NCBI GenBank assembly: GCA_023266355.1
Contig: JAHFQM010000006.1
Location: forward strand, 186,001-250,000
Length of the DNA: 64,000 bases
Source of the DNA: Aquabacterium sp.
Lineage (GTDB): Bacteria; Pseudomonadota; Gammaproteobacteria; Burkholderiales; Burkholderiaceae_C
Direction: 5' to 3'
Below are positions 16,865-26,112 of the stretch, piece by piece. Numbering within the stretch: the first letter of the stretch is position 1; the number at the start of each line of letters is the position of its first letter. The position numbers were made by a program, and so were the translations under genes. The notes under the pieces were generated by a model. It made no database searches, was not told where the DNA came from, and saw only the letters and a program-made list of their open reading frames with translations.

Positions 16865-18574
16865 TCAGGCGGCTTTGGCCGTCGTGCGGCGAACGGCATT
16901 CGCGGCCGTCTTGAACGGGTCGAGGCCCACGCGCTGCACGGTGTCGATGAACTTCTCGTTCGCGGCGCGCTGCGCGCGGTAGGTGTCGATCACGGCTTCG
17001 ATCACGTCGGTGACCTCATCGGCCGCAAACGAAGGGCCGATCACCTTGCCAGCCACCGAGACGGGCGCGTGGTTGGAGCCGTCCGAGCCGCCCAGGGTCA
17101 CCTGGTACCACTCGCTGCCGTCCTTGTCCACGCCCAGGATGCCGATGTGGCCGCTGTGGTGGTGGCCGCAGGAGTTGATGCAGCCGGAGATGTGCAGGTC
17201 GATGTCGCCGATGTCGTAGAGCTCGTCGAGGTCCTGGTAGCGGGCGATCAGGTCGTTGGCGATGGGGATGGAACGCGCATTGGCCAGGGCGCAGAAGTCG
17301 CCACCCGGGCAGGCGATCATGTCGCTCAGCAAGCCGATGTTGGGCGAGGCGAAGCTGGCGGCTTTGGCGGCTTGCCACACGGCGAACAGGTCTTCCTCGC
17401 GCACGAAGGGCAGCAGCACGTTCTGGTCGTGCGTGACGCGCAGTTCGCCGCAGCTGAACTGGTCGGCGATGTCGGCGATGGCGTCCATCTGTGCGTCGGT
17501 GGCATCGCCCGGAGCCTGGCCCACGCGCTTGACCGACAGCTGCACGTTCTTGTAGCCCGCCACCTTGTGGCCGGCCACGTTGCGCTGCAGCCACTTGGCG
17601 AACTGGGCCTGGTCGGCGTCTGATGCGTCGGCGGGCAGGCCATTGCCGCTGGCGGTGTGCGCCTGGACAGCGGCCGGGAAGGCGAAGCTCGCGTTGACGC
17701 GGTCGAACTCGGCCTGCGGGATCAGGTGGGCCGCGCCATCGGCATCGCGCTCGATGATGTTCTTGAACTCGGCATTGACCTGGTCGAAGAACTTCTGGCC
17801 TTCGGCCTTCACCAGGATCTTGATGCGCGCCTTGTACATGTTGTCGCGGCGGCCGTAGCGGTTGTAGACGCGCACGATGGCCTCGATGTAGACTAGGATC
17901 TGCTGCCAGGGCACGAAGGCGTTGATCTCGGTGGCCGTGATCGGGGTGCGGCCCATGCCGCCGCCGACCAGCACGCGGAAGCCCACCTCGCCGGCGTCGT
18001 TCTTCAACAGGTGCAGGCCGATGTCGTGCCAGGCCGTGGCCGCGCGGTCTTCCTTGGCGCCACTGACGGCGATCTTGAACTTGCGTGGCAGGAAGGCGAA
18101 CTCAGGGTGCAGGGTGGACCACTGGCGCAGCACCTCGCAGTAGGGGCGCGCGTCGATGACCTCGTCTTCGGCCACGCCCACCATGGCATCGGCCGTGATG
18201 TTGCGGATGCAGTTGCCCGAGGTCTGGATGCCGTGCATGTTCACTTCGGCCAGCAGGTCCATCACGTCGGCGGCCTGGGTCAGCGGGATCCAGTTGTACT
18301 GGACGTTCTGGCGCGTGGTGAAGTGGGCGTAGCCGCGGTCGAATTCGCGGGCGATGCGCGCCAGCTGACGGACTTGCTTGGACGACATCTCGCCGTAAGG
18401 CACGGCCACGCGCAGCATCGGGGCGTGGCGTTGCACATACCAGCCATTCTGCAAGCGCAGGGGGCGGAAATCGTCGTCGGCGAGCTTGCCTGCCAGGTTG
18501 CGCTCCAGCTGGTCGCGGAATTGAGCAGCGCGCTGGCGGACAAACTGTTTGTCGAATTCAGAATATTGATACAT
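16865..18574 (-). CDS. cysI: Sulfite reductase hemoprotein (CysI family)
   Basis: A 569-residue nitrite/sulfite reductase that reduces sulfite to sulfide with siroheme and a [4Fe-4S] cluster. The cluster ligands appear as CPGGDFCALA and HISGCINSCGHHHSGHIG. Two ferredoxin-like repeats (MLRVAVPYGEMSSKQVRQLARIA and GELRVTHDQNVLLPFV) are present. No flavoprotein subunit (cysJ) is encoded nearby. Electrons may come from the ferredoxin and ferredoxin reductase at the end of the same gene run; that is inference. Confidence 0.93.
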   Translation of the reverse strand: MYQYSEFDKQFVRQRAAQFRDQLERNLAGKLADDDFRPLRLQNGWYVQRHAPMLRVAVPYGEMSSKQVRQLARIAREFDRGYAHFTTRQNVQYNWIPLTQAADVMDLLAEVNMHGIQTSGNCIRNITADAMVGVAEDEVIDARPYCEVLRQWSTLHPEFAFLPRKFKIAVSGAKEDRAATAWHDIGLHLLKNDAGEVGFRVLVGGGMGRTPITATEINAFVPWQQILVYIEAIVRVYNRYGRRDNMYKARIKILVKAEGQKFFDQVNAEFKNIIERDADGAAHLIPQAEFDRVNASFAFPAAVQAHTASGNGLPADASDADQAQFAKWLQRNVAGHKVAGYKNVQLSVKRVGQAPGDATDAQMDAIADIADQFSCGELRVTHDQNVLLPFVREEDLFAVWQAAKAASFASPNIGLLSDMIACPGGDFCALANARSIPIANDLIARYQDLDELYDIGDIDLHISGCINSCGHHHSGHIGILGVDKDGSEWYQVTLGGSDGSNHAPVSVAGKVIGPSFAADEVTDVIEAVIDTYRAQRAANEKFIDTVQRVGLDPFKTAANAVRRTTAKAA

Positions 18575-18640
18575 GGTGCGCAGCGAAAGAGAATGAATAT
18601 GGGTTTGCGCGGTGATGGCTGGCGCGCAGGGATGTTCAGG

Positions 18641-19615
18641 TCAGCCGAGAGCCCGGTGCAGATTGTAAAGGCTGATGCAGGAGATGACGCCGCCCACCAA
18701 CACCAACAGGGTCTTGGTGTTGAGGCGCCGGGTCAGCAGGGCCGCAAACGGCGCGGCGAACAAGCCGCCCACGACCAGGCCCGCCACGGTGGGCCAGGGG
18801 CCTTCTTCCACCAGGCCGGCGAACACGGCCGCGCTGGTGAAGGTCAGGAAAAACTCTGCCAGGTTGACGGAGCCGATCGTGGTGCGAGGGTCCTGCCCGG
18901 TGCCCACCAGCGTGGTGGTCACGACCGGGCCCCAGCCGCCGCCGCCCACGGCATCCACGAAGCCGCCAAACAGGCCCAGCTTGGCCACGTGCTTGGGGGT
19001 TTCCTTGCGTGGCGTGATTTTCTTGAAAACCTTGCTGACGATATACAAACCCATCAGGAAAAGATAGGCTGAAACCACCGGTTTGATGACGCTGGAATCC
19101 ACGCTGGAAACCACCCAGGCGCCGGCGCTGGCACCCAGGATGCCGGGAATCAAAAGGCGCAGGAAAAGGGATTTGTTGACGTTGCCCAATTTGACGTGGG
19201 AAATGCCGGAAACCCCCGTCGTGAAAACCTCGGCGATGTGCACGCTGGCCGATGCAACGGCCGGCGACGAGCCGGTTGCGAGCAGGAAAGACGTCGAAGT
19301 GATGCCGTAGGCCATGCCCAACGCGCCATCGACCGTCTGTGCCAGCAGGCCGACCAGCAGGGCCTTCCAGAAGGCGTCGCCCGTCACGGTGGCAACGATG
19401 AGCTGCATGCCCGTTTGTTCGTGGTGGCCGTTGAACAACTTGGACGCCAGGTAGGTCACCACGGCGATCAGCATGAAGCCCACCGCCCACACGGCGATGC
19501 GCAGCACGGGGTGGTCGGACGGGTGGCTGACGTCGTCTTCGACGGGCGGCAGGCCCAGGGCCGTGTGTTCTGCGTTGATCGCGTTGTCGGAGAGGTCGAG
19601 GTTGCGGATCTTCAT
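18641..19615 (-). CDS. TauE/SafE (TSUP) family membrane transporter
   Basis: A 324-residue polytopic membrane protein with two TSUP halves (LLVGLLAQTVDGALGMAYGITSTSFLLATG and LGLFGGFVDAVGGGGWGPVVTTTLVG). The TauE/SafE family is proposed to move sulfite, sulfonates or related anions. It lies 66 bp upstream of cysI on the same strand, so a role in sulfur compound export or uptake is likely. The first ATG giving a sensible N-terminus is at 19615 (MKIRNLDLS), but no ribosome-binding site is visible. A GTG at 19675 is an alternative. Confidence 0.85.
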   Translation of the reverse strand: MKIRNLDLSDNAINAEHTALGLPPVEDDVSHPSDHPVLRIAVWAVGFMLIAVVTYLASKLFNGHHEQTGMQLIVATVTGDAFWKALLVGLLAQTVDGALGMAYGITSTSFLLATGSSPAVASASVHIAEVFTTGVSGISHVKLGNVNKSLFLRLLIPGILGASAGAWVVSSVDSSVIKPVVSAYLFLMGLYIVSKVFKKITPRKETPKHVAKLGLFGGFVDAVGGGGWGPVVTTTLVGTGQDPRTTIGSVNLAEFFLTFTSAAVFAGLVEEGPWPTVAGLVVGGLFAAPFAALLTRRLNTKTLLVLVGGVISCISLYNLHRALG

Positions 19616-19701
19616 GGAGGCCGGAAAAACGTGGGCAGGCGACGTGACAATCGGGGAAGCGTGGATGCTATCCACCGTTTATATATATGAGAAGAACTTT
19701 T

Positions 19702-20655
19702 ATGGAAGTTGTTTATAGCTGTTTTGCATATGGAAGGCGGGGCTGCTCGTGGCGGCTGCTCCTGGGCGGGGTGCTGCTCTCCTGCCTGAGCGCGTGCAGC
19801 AGCCTGCTTGGCGAGCGCGCGCCTGCGCCTGTGGTGGCAGAGCCCGCCCCCCAGGTCGCGGCCCCCAAGCCTGCGCCCAAGCCTCCCCGCATCGGCCTGG
19901 CCTTGGGCGGCGGTGCGGCGCGTGGCTTTGCCCACATCGGCGTGCTGCAGGTGCTGGAAGAAAACGGCATCAAGCCCGACTTGGTGGTGGGCACGTCGGC
20001 GGGCAGCGTCGTCGCGGCGCTGTACGCAGCGGGCAAGACACCGACCGAGTTGGGCAGCATGGCCATGACGCTGGACGAATCCAGCATCACCGACTGGGTC
20101 TTCCCTGGTCGTTCTTTCCTCAAGGGCGAGGCCTTGGCCAAGTTCATCCGCACCCAGACGGCGGGCAAGCCCATCGAGGCCATGCGCCTGCCGCTGGGCA
20201 TCGTCGCGGCCGACCTCAAGAGCGGTCAGGCCATCCTGTTCCGCCGGGGCGATCCGGGCACGGCGGTGCGGGCGTCCAGTGCGGTGCCGGCCGTGTTCGA
20301 GCCGGTCAAGATGGAAGGGCGCGAGTACATCGACGGCGGAGCGGTGTCGCCCGTGCCCGTGCGCTTTGCCCGGCAGATGGGTGCCGAGCTCATCATCGCG
20401 GTGGACATCTCGGCCATCCCCGAGGGGCAGCCGACCAAGGGCGCGGTGGACATCCTGCTGCAGACCTTCAACATCATGGGCCATGCCATCAGCCAGCACG
20501 AACTCGCCGATGCCGATGTGGTGGTGCGGCCCAAGTTGCAGGGGGTGGGCAGCGCCGACTTCAGCGCACGCCGCCTTTCCATTCTGGCGGGGCGTGAAGC
20601 GATGCTGACGGTGATGCCGCAGCTGCGCGAGCGCCTCGCGGCCCGCACGCGGTGA
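19702..20655 (+). CDS. Patatin-like phospholipase lipoprotein (RssA-like)
   Basis: A 317-residue patatin-like serine hydrolase. The catalytic dyad motifs are intact: the oxyanion block GLALGGGAARGFAHIGVL, nucleophile GTSAGS and Asp in DGGAVSPVPV. A lipobox (LLSCLSAC, cysteine near residue 32) predicts a lipid-anchored envelope protein, followed by a Pro/Ala-rich spacer. The start at 19702 has a GAGAAG before it; an in-frame ATG at 19687 is an alternative. It is divergent from the TSUP transporter. Confidence 0.85.
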   Translation: MEVVYSCFAYGRRGCSWRLLLGGVLLSCLSACSSLLGERAPAPVVAEPAPQVAAPKPAPKPPRIGLALGGGAARGFAHIGVLQVLEENGIKPDLVVGTSAGSVVAALYAAGKTPTELGSMAMTLDESSITDWVFPGRSFLKGEALAKFIRTQTAGKPIEAMRLPLGIVAADLKSGQAILFRRGDPGTAVRASSAVPAVFEPVKMEGREYIDGGAVSPVPVRFARQMGAELIIAVDISAIPEGQPTKGAVDILLQTFNIMGHAISQHELADADVVVRPKLQGVGSADFSARRLSILAGREAMLTVMPQLRERLAARTR

Positions 20656-20685
20656 GCGCGGTGAGGCTTCCGGGGCGCGGTGGGC

Positions 20686-21177
20686 TCAGCGTGGTGCGCC
20701 GAAGGGGGCGCCGCTGAGCTTCTGGCCGGGCTTGACGCCTTTTTTCTTGAACCAGCCGGTGTTCATTTCCAGCACGTAGCGCACGGGTTGCGTCGAGCAG
20801 TGGGAGTCCAGCGTCTGCGGCTTCATCTCGTCCAGGTTGACGACCGTGCCGTCGTCGGCCACGAAGGCCACGGCCAGCGGGATGAGGGTGTTTTTCATCC
20901 AGAAGCACTGCACACCCGGGCGGTCAAACACGAAGAGCATGCCCTCGTTGGCGCCCATGCTGGTGCGGTGCATCAGGCCAATGGCGTGCTCCTGGGGCGT
21001 CAGCGCCACCTCCACCTGCATGTTGTACATGCCTGCGCCGAGCGTGGTGTGGTTCTGCAGGCGCTGGGGCGTGTCCTGGGCCTTGGCCACAGCGCACACC
21101 GACGACAGGACGAAGGCGGCGGCCCATGCCAGCGCCATGCCCCGGCGGGTTTGACTCACAATTCCGTTCTTTGCCAT
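20686..21177 (-). CDS. DUF192 family secreted protein
   Basis: A 163-residue exported protein: signal peptide ALAWAAAFVLSSVCAVAKAQ, then the DUF192 core (VEVALTPQEHAIGLMHRTSMGANEGMLFVF, FWMKNTLIPLAVAFV, YVLEMNTGWFKKKGVKPG). The family is widespread and of unknown function. The ATG at 21177 is chosen because it places the signal peptide at the N-terminus. It is divergent from ccoI with a short intergenic region. Confidence 0.85.
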   Translation of the reverse strand: MAKNGIVSQTRRGMALAWAAAFVLSSVCAVAKAQDTPQRLQNHTTLGAGMYNMQVEVALTPQEHAIGLMHRTSMGANEGMLFVFDRPGVQCFWMKNTLIPLAVAFVADDGTVVNLDEMKPQTLDSHCSTQPVRYVLEMNTGWFKKKGVKPGQKLSGAPFGAPR

Positions 21178-21230
21178 GCGTGTGTCTCGGTCCGAGTGAT
21201 CCTGTGGCACTGACTTTATCAGCGAGCGCC

Positions 21231-23642
21231 ATGACCTCCGCTTCTCCATTGGCCGAGCCGGCTGCGCCGGCCTCCGCCCCCCTCCAGGCGCCGCTGCCGC
21301 CCTTGCCCGAGTTGTCGCCCGCCCAGGCGGCTGGCCTGGACGACCCCGACCTGCTGGCCCAATGCGTGGTGGACATCCCCTTGGGCAGCAGCCTGCGTCG
21401 CATCGGGCTGGGCTTGTCCGGCATGTACTGCGCGGCCTGCGCCATCACCATCGAAGACGCTTTGCTCAAGGTGCCTGGCGTGCGCGAGGTGCAGGTGCAG
21501 GCGGCATCGCAGCGCGCCAGCATCCTGGTGGACCCGGCGCAGGTCAGCCTCTCGGCCATGGTGTCGGCGGTGCAGCGCGTGGGCTACCGGGCTTGGCCCG
21601 ATGCGGCCGCGCGTGCCGGCCACGAGCGCCTGCGCGAGCGCCGCGTGCTGGTGTGGCGCCTGTCCGTCGCGGCGTTCTGCATGATGCAGGTGATGATGAT
21701 CGCGGTGCCACAGTACGTGGCGGGCCCCCACGAGATCCCCGAAGACATCTGGAATTTGATGAACTGGGCCAACTGGGTGCTCAGCCTGCCGGTGTTGCTG
21801 TTTTCCTGCGGGCCCTTCTTCACAGGTGCCTGGCGTGCCGCGCGCCAGGGCCGCATCGCCATGGACACGCCAGTGGCCATCGGCATCGCCGCCACCTTCA
21901 TCGTCAGCACGGGCGTGAGCTTTGGCGCGCAAGACGTGTTCGGCCACGAGGCCTATTACGACTCCCTGACCATGTTCGTCACCTTCCTGCTGGCCGGCCG
22001 CTGGCTGGAAAGCCGAGCGCGGGAACGCGTCACGCAGTCGCTGGAAGCGCTGTGCGTGCGTTTGCCCGAGGCGGTCGAGCGCGCGGTGGACGAGGTGCCC
22101 GACACCGAACTCGGCACGGTGGCCGTGGCCTCGGTGCCGCTGTCTTCCTTGCGTCATGGCGATCGCGTCCGTGTGGCCGTGGGCCAGGCCTTCCCGGCCG
22201 ATGGCCTGATCCTGCTGGGACAGACCGAGGTGGACGAGGCCCTGCTGACGGGCGAGTCCCGCGCTGTGTCGCGTGCGCCGGGTCAGACCGTGGTGGCCGG
22301 CAGCCTGAACCTGGGCGCCCCGGTGTGGATGTCCGTGGAGCGCCTGGGCCCCGACACCCGCTACCAGCAAATCGTTTCCCTGGTGCACCAGGCCATGACC
22401 GAAAAGCCAGGCTGGCTGCGCTCGGCCGACCGCATCGCCGGCCCCTTCCTGTGGGGCGTGCTGCTGCTGGCCGCGGGTGGTTTCGTCGCCTGGCAGTGGG
22501 TCGACCCCGCGCGTGCCGTTTGGGTGGCCGTGTCGGTGTTGGTGGTGACGTGCCCGTGCGCGCTCTCGCTGGCGGCGCCCTCGGCCCTGCTGTCGGCCGC
22601 AGGCGCCATGGCCAAGCGCGGCGTGCTGGTGCGCCGCCTGGATGCGCTGGAAGCGCTGGCCACCGTGCGGCAGGTGTATTTCGACAAGACCGGCACCCTC
22701 ACCGAGGGCGAACTCTCTGTGGTGGCCCTGGTGGCCGGTGGGGTGTCTCACCGGCTGCAAGAGACTCTGCCCGAGGCGGTGGCCGCGCCGTGGCAGCAGG
22801 CGGTGTCGTTGGCCTCGCACTCGCAGCACCCCTTGTCACGCTCGGTGGTGCAGGCCGCGCGCGACGCAGGTCAGGCCGTGTCACCCGGTCATTGGTTGGA
22901 TGTGAAGGAGCTGGCCGGCAAAGGCGTCGAAGCGCAGGACGCCGAAGGCCTGACCTGGCGCTTGGGCCGCAGCGACTGGGTGCTGGGCCCAGGTGAGGGT
23001 GGCCTGGACGCCGCCGACGCCCCGCGCGTCTGGCTGGCGGCCTGGCGCGACGGCCACTGCCTGCCCGCCACGGCCCTGGGGCTGCGCATGGACGAAGTCT
23101 TCCGGGCCGAGGCCATGCCCGCCGTGCGGCAACTGCGCGAGCTGGGTTGCACGGCGTCCTTGTTGTCTGGCGACCACGCCGACCGCGTGCACGAAGCCGC
23201 CCGCCACCTGGGCACCGACGTGGCCGGTGCCCAGTCCAGCCCCGAAGACAAGCTTGCCGTGATTGCCGCAGCGCAGCAGCAAGGCGCGCGCGTGGCCGTG
23301 GTGGGGGATGGCATCAACGACGCGCCGGTGTTGGCGCAGGCGGACGTGTCCGTGGCGCTGGACCAGGGCGCCGCGCTGGCGCAATCCCAGGCCGACTTGA
23401 TCGTTCTGAACGGTCGCCTGACCGGTTTGCCCGAGGCTGTGTTGCAAAGCCGCCGTGCCATGCGCATCGTTCGGCAGAACCTGGCGTGGGCCGCGGTCTA
23501 CAATTTCAGCTGCATTCCACTTGCACTGATGGGCCTGCTGCCGCCGTGGGCTGCTGGGCTTGGCATGGCGGCCAGTTCGCTGCTTGTCGTGCTCAATTCC
23601 CTGCGGCTGGGCGCCACACCATGGAAATCCTCTACGTCCTGA
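21231..23642 (+). CDS. ccoI: Copper-transporting P-type ATPase CcoI/FixI
   Basis: An 803-residue P1B-type ATPase. Motifs in order: heavy-metal domain with GMYCAACAITIE, actuator LTGES, intramembrane CPC in VVTCPCALSLAAPSALL, phosphorylation site DKTGTLTEG, and GDGINDAPVLAQADVSVAL. Its position directly ahead of ccoS and ccoNOQP identifies it as the CcoI type, which exports copper to the periplasm for cbb3 oxidase assembly rather than for copper resistance. Its last 22 bases overlap ccoS. Confidence 0.93.
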   Translation: MTSASPLAEPAAPASAPLQAPLPPLPELSPAQAAGLDDPDLLAQCVVDIPLGSSLRRIGLGLSGMYCAACAITIEDALLKVPGVREVQVQAASQRASILVDPAQVSLSAMVSAVQRVGYRAWPDAAARAGHERLRERRVLVWRLSVAAFCMMQVMMIAVPQYVAGPHEIPEDIWNLMNWANWVLSLPVLLFSCGPFFTGAWRAARQGRIAMDTPVAIGIAATFIVSTGVSFGAQDVFGHEAYYDSLTMFVTFLLAGRWLESRARERVTQSLEALCVRLPEAVERAVDEVPDTELGTVAVASVPLSSLRHGDRVRVAVGQAFPADGLILLGQTEVDEALLTGESRAVSRAPGQTVVAGSLNLGAPVWMSVERLGPDTRYQQIVSLVHQAMTEKPGWLRSADRIAGPFLWGVLLLAAGGFVAWQWVDPARAVWVAVSVLVVTCPCALSLAAPSALLSAAGAMAKRGVLVRRLDALEALATVRQVYFDKTGTLTEGELSVVALVAGGVSHRLQETLPEAVAAPWQQAVSLASHSQHPLSRSVVQAARDAGQAVSPGHWLDVKELAGKGVEAQDAEGLTWRLGRSDWVLGPGEGGLDAADAPRVWLAAWRDGHCLPATALGLRMDEVFRAEAMPAVRQLRELGCTASLLSGDHADRVHEAARHLGTDVAGAQSSPEDKLAVIAAAQQQGARVAVVGDGINDAPVLAQADVSVALDQGAALAQSQADLIVLNGRLTGLPEAVLQSRRAMRIVRQNLAWAAVYNFSCIPLALMGLLPPWAAGLGMAASSLLVVLNSLRLGATPWKSSTS

Positions 23643-23797
23643 TCCCCGTGTCCGTGTTGCTGGTGCTGGCCATCCTGGCCGTGCTGGGCTGGGCGATCCA
23701 CAGCGGACAGTTTGAGGACATCGACCAGGAGGCCCTGCGCATCCTGCAAGCCGGAGATCAGAATTCTCAGGATAACGTTGAGCGGCATCAAAAGTGA
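23621..23797 (+). CDS. ccoS: cbb3 oxidase maturation protein CcoS
   Basis: A 58-residue single-span membrane protein (MEILYVLIPVSVLLVLAILAVLGWAI) followed by a short acidic tail with the CcoS-type SGQFEDID segment. CcoS is needed to load cofactors into the cbb3 catalytic subunit. It starts inside the 3' end of ccoI. Confidence 0.9.
   Translation: MEILYVLIPVSVLLVLAILAVLGWAIHSGQFEDIDQEALRILQAGDQNSQDNVERHQK
23778..23791. promoter_or_regulatory. FNR-type box upstream of ccoN
   Basis: TTGAG-CGGC-ATCAA differs from the FNR consensus TTGAT-N4-ATCAA at one base. It lies at the end of ccoS, 55 bp before the ccoN start, a good place for oxygen-dependent activation of ccoNOQP. The regulator is encoded at 29396-30199. 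Confidence 0.7.
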
Positions 23798-23845
23798 CTC
23801 CTGGTTTGCCCTCACAATTCGCTTTGTAACTTTGGAGAACAACAG

Positions 23846-25300
23846 ATGGCAAACTCCCACTCTGCCACCTACAACGACACCGTTGTCAGGCAGTTCGCCG
23901 TCGCGGCGGTCGTTTGGGGTGTCGTCGGCATGGCCGTCGGCGTCCTGATCGCGTCCCAGCTCGCGTGGCCCGAACTGAATTTCGGCATTCCCTGGCTGAC
24001 CTATGGTCGCCTGCGCCCACTGCACACCAACGCAGTGATTTTCGCCTTTGGCGGTTGTGCCCTGTTTGCCACGTCTTACCACGTGGTGCAACGCACTTGC
24101 CAAACCCGCCTGTTCGCAGGCCCCCTGGCGTCCTTCACGTTCTGGGGCTGGCAACTGGTCATCTTGCTGGCCGCCATCTCTCTGCCCCTGGGTTACACCA
24201 CCGGCAAAGAGTACGCTGAACTTGAATGGCCGATCGACCTGCTGATCACCGTCGTGTGGGTGTCCTACGCCCTGGTGTTCTTCGGCACCATCGGCATCCG
24301 CAAGGTGCGTCACATCTACGTGGCCAACTGGTTCTACGGCGCCTTCATCATCGCCGTCGCCCTGCTGCACGTGGTCAACAGCGCCGAAATGCCTGTGCTG
24401 GCCAACGGCATCCTGGCACCCAAGTCCTACTCGGTCTACGCTGGTGTCCAAGACGCCATGGTGCAATGGTGGTACGGCCACAATGCGGTGGGCTTCTTTC
24501 TGACCGCAGGCTTCCTGGGCATGATGTACTACTACATCCCCAAGCAGGCTGGCATGCCCGTGTACTCGTATCGCCTGTCGATCGTGCACTTCTGGGCCCT
24601 GATCTTCACCTACATGTGGGCCGGCCCTCACCACCTGCACTACACCGCGCTGCCTGACTGGACGCAATCGGTGGGCATGGTGTTCTCGCTGATCCTGTTG
24701 GCGCCTTCGTGGGGCGGCATGATCAACGGCATCATGACCCTGTCGGGTGCCTGGTACAAGCTGCGCGACGACGCCATCCTGAAGTTCCTGATCGTGGCCC
24801 TGTCCTTCTACGGCATGTCCACCTTCGAAGGTCCGATGATGTCCATCAAGACCGTGAACTCGCTGTCGCACTACACCGACTGGACGGTCGGCCACGTGCA
24901 CTCCGGCGCCCTCGGTTGGGTGGGCTTGATCTCCATGGGCTCGCTGTACTACCTGATCCCGCGCATGTTCGGCCGCACCACGATGTACTCGGTGCAAGCC
25001 ATCTCCGTGCACTTCTGGGCAGCGACCATCGGCATCGTGCTGTACATCGCTTCCATGTGGATCGCCGGTGTGATGCAGGGCCTGATGTGGCGCGCGGTCA
25101 ACCCCGACGGCACCCTGGTCTACAGCTTCGTCGAGAGCGTCAAGTCCTCGCATGACTTCTACGTCATCCGCGTCGCTGGTGGCCTGCTCTACCTGGGCGG
25201 CATGATCCTGATGCTGTGGAACACCATCATGACCGTGACCGCGGGCCGCGCTGTCGATGCGCCCATCCCGCAGGGTTCGGCGCAGCCGGCTCACGCCTGA
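23846..25300 (+). CDS. ccoN: cbb3 cytochrome c oxidase subunit I
   Basis: A 484-residue catalytic subunit with about 12 membrane spans, the haem-copper oxidase that reduces O2 to water and pumps protons under low oxygen. Haem and copper ligand histidines are visible in [47 protein letters not shown] and [26 protein letters not shown] precedes the ATG. It heads the ccoNOQP operon. Confidence 0.97.
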   Translation: MANSHSATYNDTVVRQFAVAAVVWGVVGMAVGVLIASQLAWPELNFGIPWLTYGRLRPLHTNAVIFAFGGCALFATSYHVVQRTCQTRLFAGPLASFTFWGWQLVILLAAISLPLGYTTGKEYAELEWPIDLLITVVWVSYALVFFGTIGIRKVRHIYVANWFYGAFIIAVALLHVVNSAEMPVLANGILAPKSYSVYAGVQDAMVQWWYGHNAVGFFLTAGFLGMMYYYIPKQAGMPVYSYRLSIVHFWALIFTYMWAGPHHLHYTALPDWTQSVGMVFSLILLAPSWGGMINGIMTLSGAWYKLRDDAILKFLIVALSFYGMSTFEGPMMSIKTVNSLSHYTDWTVGHVHSGALGWVGLISMGSLYYLIPRMFGRTTMYSVQAISVHFWAATIGIVLYIASMWIAGVMQGLMWRAVNPDGTLVYSFVESVKSSHDFYVIRVAGGLLYLGGMILMLWNTIMTVTAGRAVDAPIPQGSAQPAHA

Positions 25301-25318
25301 GCCTAGAAGGAGAACAAC

Positions 25319-25948
25319 ATGGCTGACAACAATCACAAGCCTGCGCTCTTCTCGCACGAGAAGATCGAGACCAGCAACTTCCTGATGATCGTGCTGACGC
25401 TGATCGTCATCTCCTTCGGGGCCTTGGTCGAAATCGTGCCGCTGTTCTTCCAGCACAGCACGACCGAGCCGGTGCCGGGCCTCAAGCCCTACACCGCGCT
25501 GCAAGTCGTGGGCCGCGACATCTACGTCCGTGAAGGCTGCTACGGCTGCCACTCGCAGATGATCCGCCCCTTCCGCGCCGAGACCTTGCGTTACGGTCAC
25601 TACTCGATGGCAGGTGAGTTCGTCTACGACCACCCCTTCCAGTGGGGCTCCAAGCGCACCGGTCCTGACCTGCAGCGCGTCGGAGGCAAGTACTCCGACG
25701 AATGGCACACGGCTCACCTGAACAACCCGCGTGACGTGGTGCCCGAGTCCAACATGCCAGCCTACCCCTGGCTGCTGGCCAACAAGGCAGACAGCGCGAC
25801 CATCGGTGCGCGCATGGATGCCCTGCGCAAGGTCGGCGTGCCCTACACGGACGCCGAGATCAAGGCTGCTGCCGACGAGGTCAAGGACAAGACCGAGATG
25901 GACGCCGTGATCGCTTACCTGCAGGTGCTTGGCACCGCCGTGAAATAA
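25319..25948 (+). CDS. ccoO: cbb3 oxidase subunit II (mono-haem cytochrome c)
   Basis: A 209-residue membrane-anchored cytochrome c. One N-terminal span ([21 protein letters not shown]) is followed by the haem motif [12 protein letters not shown] and a distal methionine in [10 protein letters not shown]. It passes electrons to CcoN. It starts 18 bp after ccoN with a strong AAGGAG site. Confidence 0.97.
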   Translation: MADNNHKPALFSHEKIETSNFLMIVLTLIVISFGALVEIVPLFFQHSTTEPVPGLKPYTALQVVGRDIYVREGCYGCHSQMIRPFRAETLRYGHYSMAGEFVYDHPFQWGSKRTGPDLQRVGGKYSDEWHTAHLNNPRDVVPESNMPAYPWLLANKADSATIGARMDALRKVGVPYTDAEIKAAADEVKDKTEMDAVIAYLQVLGTAVK

Positions 25949-25960
25949 GGAGTGGCGCAC

Positions 25961-26098
25961 ATGGACATGATCTTGGTGAGAAGCATCTTCACATTGGTGT
26001 GTCTGTGCGTTTTCGTGGGCATCGTTGCCTGGGCGTTCAAGCGCGGCAACAAGGCTCAGTTTGAAGAGGCAGGTCGTCTGCCTCTTTCAGAAGATTGA
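25961..26098 (+). CDS. ccoQ: cbb3 oxidase small subunit CcoQ
   Basis: A 45-residue single-span protein (ATG 25961): hydrophobic FTLVCLCVFVGIVAWAF followed by KRGNKAQFEEAGRLPLSED, the usual CcoQ ending. It stabilises the oxidase complex. It starts 12 bp after ccoO with TAAGGAG upstream. Confidence 0.92.
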   Translation: MDMILVRSIFTLVCLCVFVGIVAWAFKRGNKAQFEEAGRLPLSED

Positions 26099-26112
26099 CT
26101 GGAGGCTCAGAC

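Noticed and set aside
23498..25960. 820-codon minus-strand ORF across ccoN and ccoO
   Set aside because: Antisense to unmistakable oxidase genes with intact haem ligands; no recognisable protein features.
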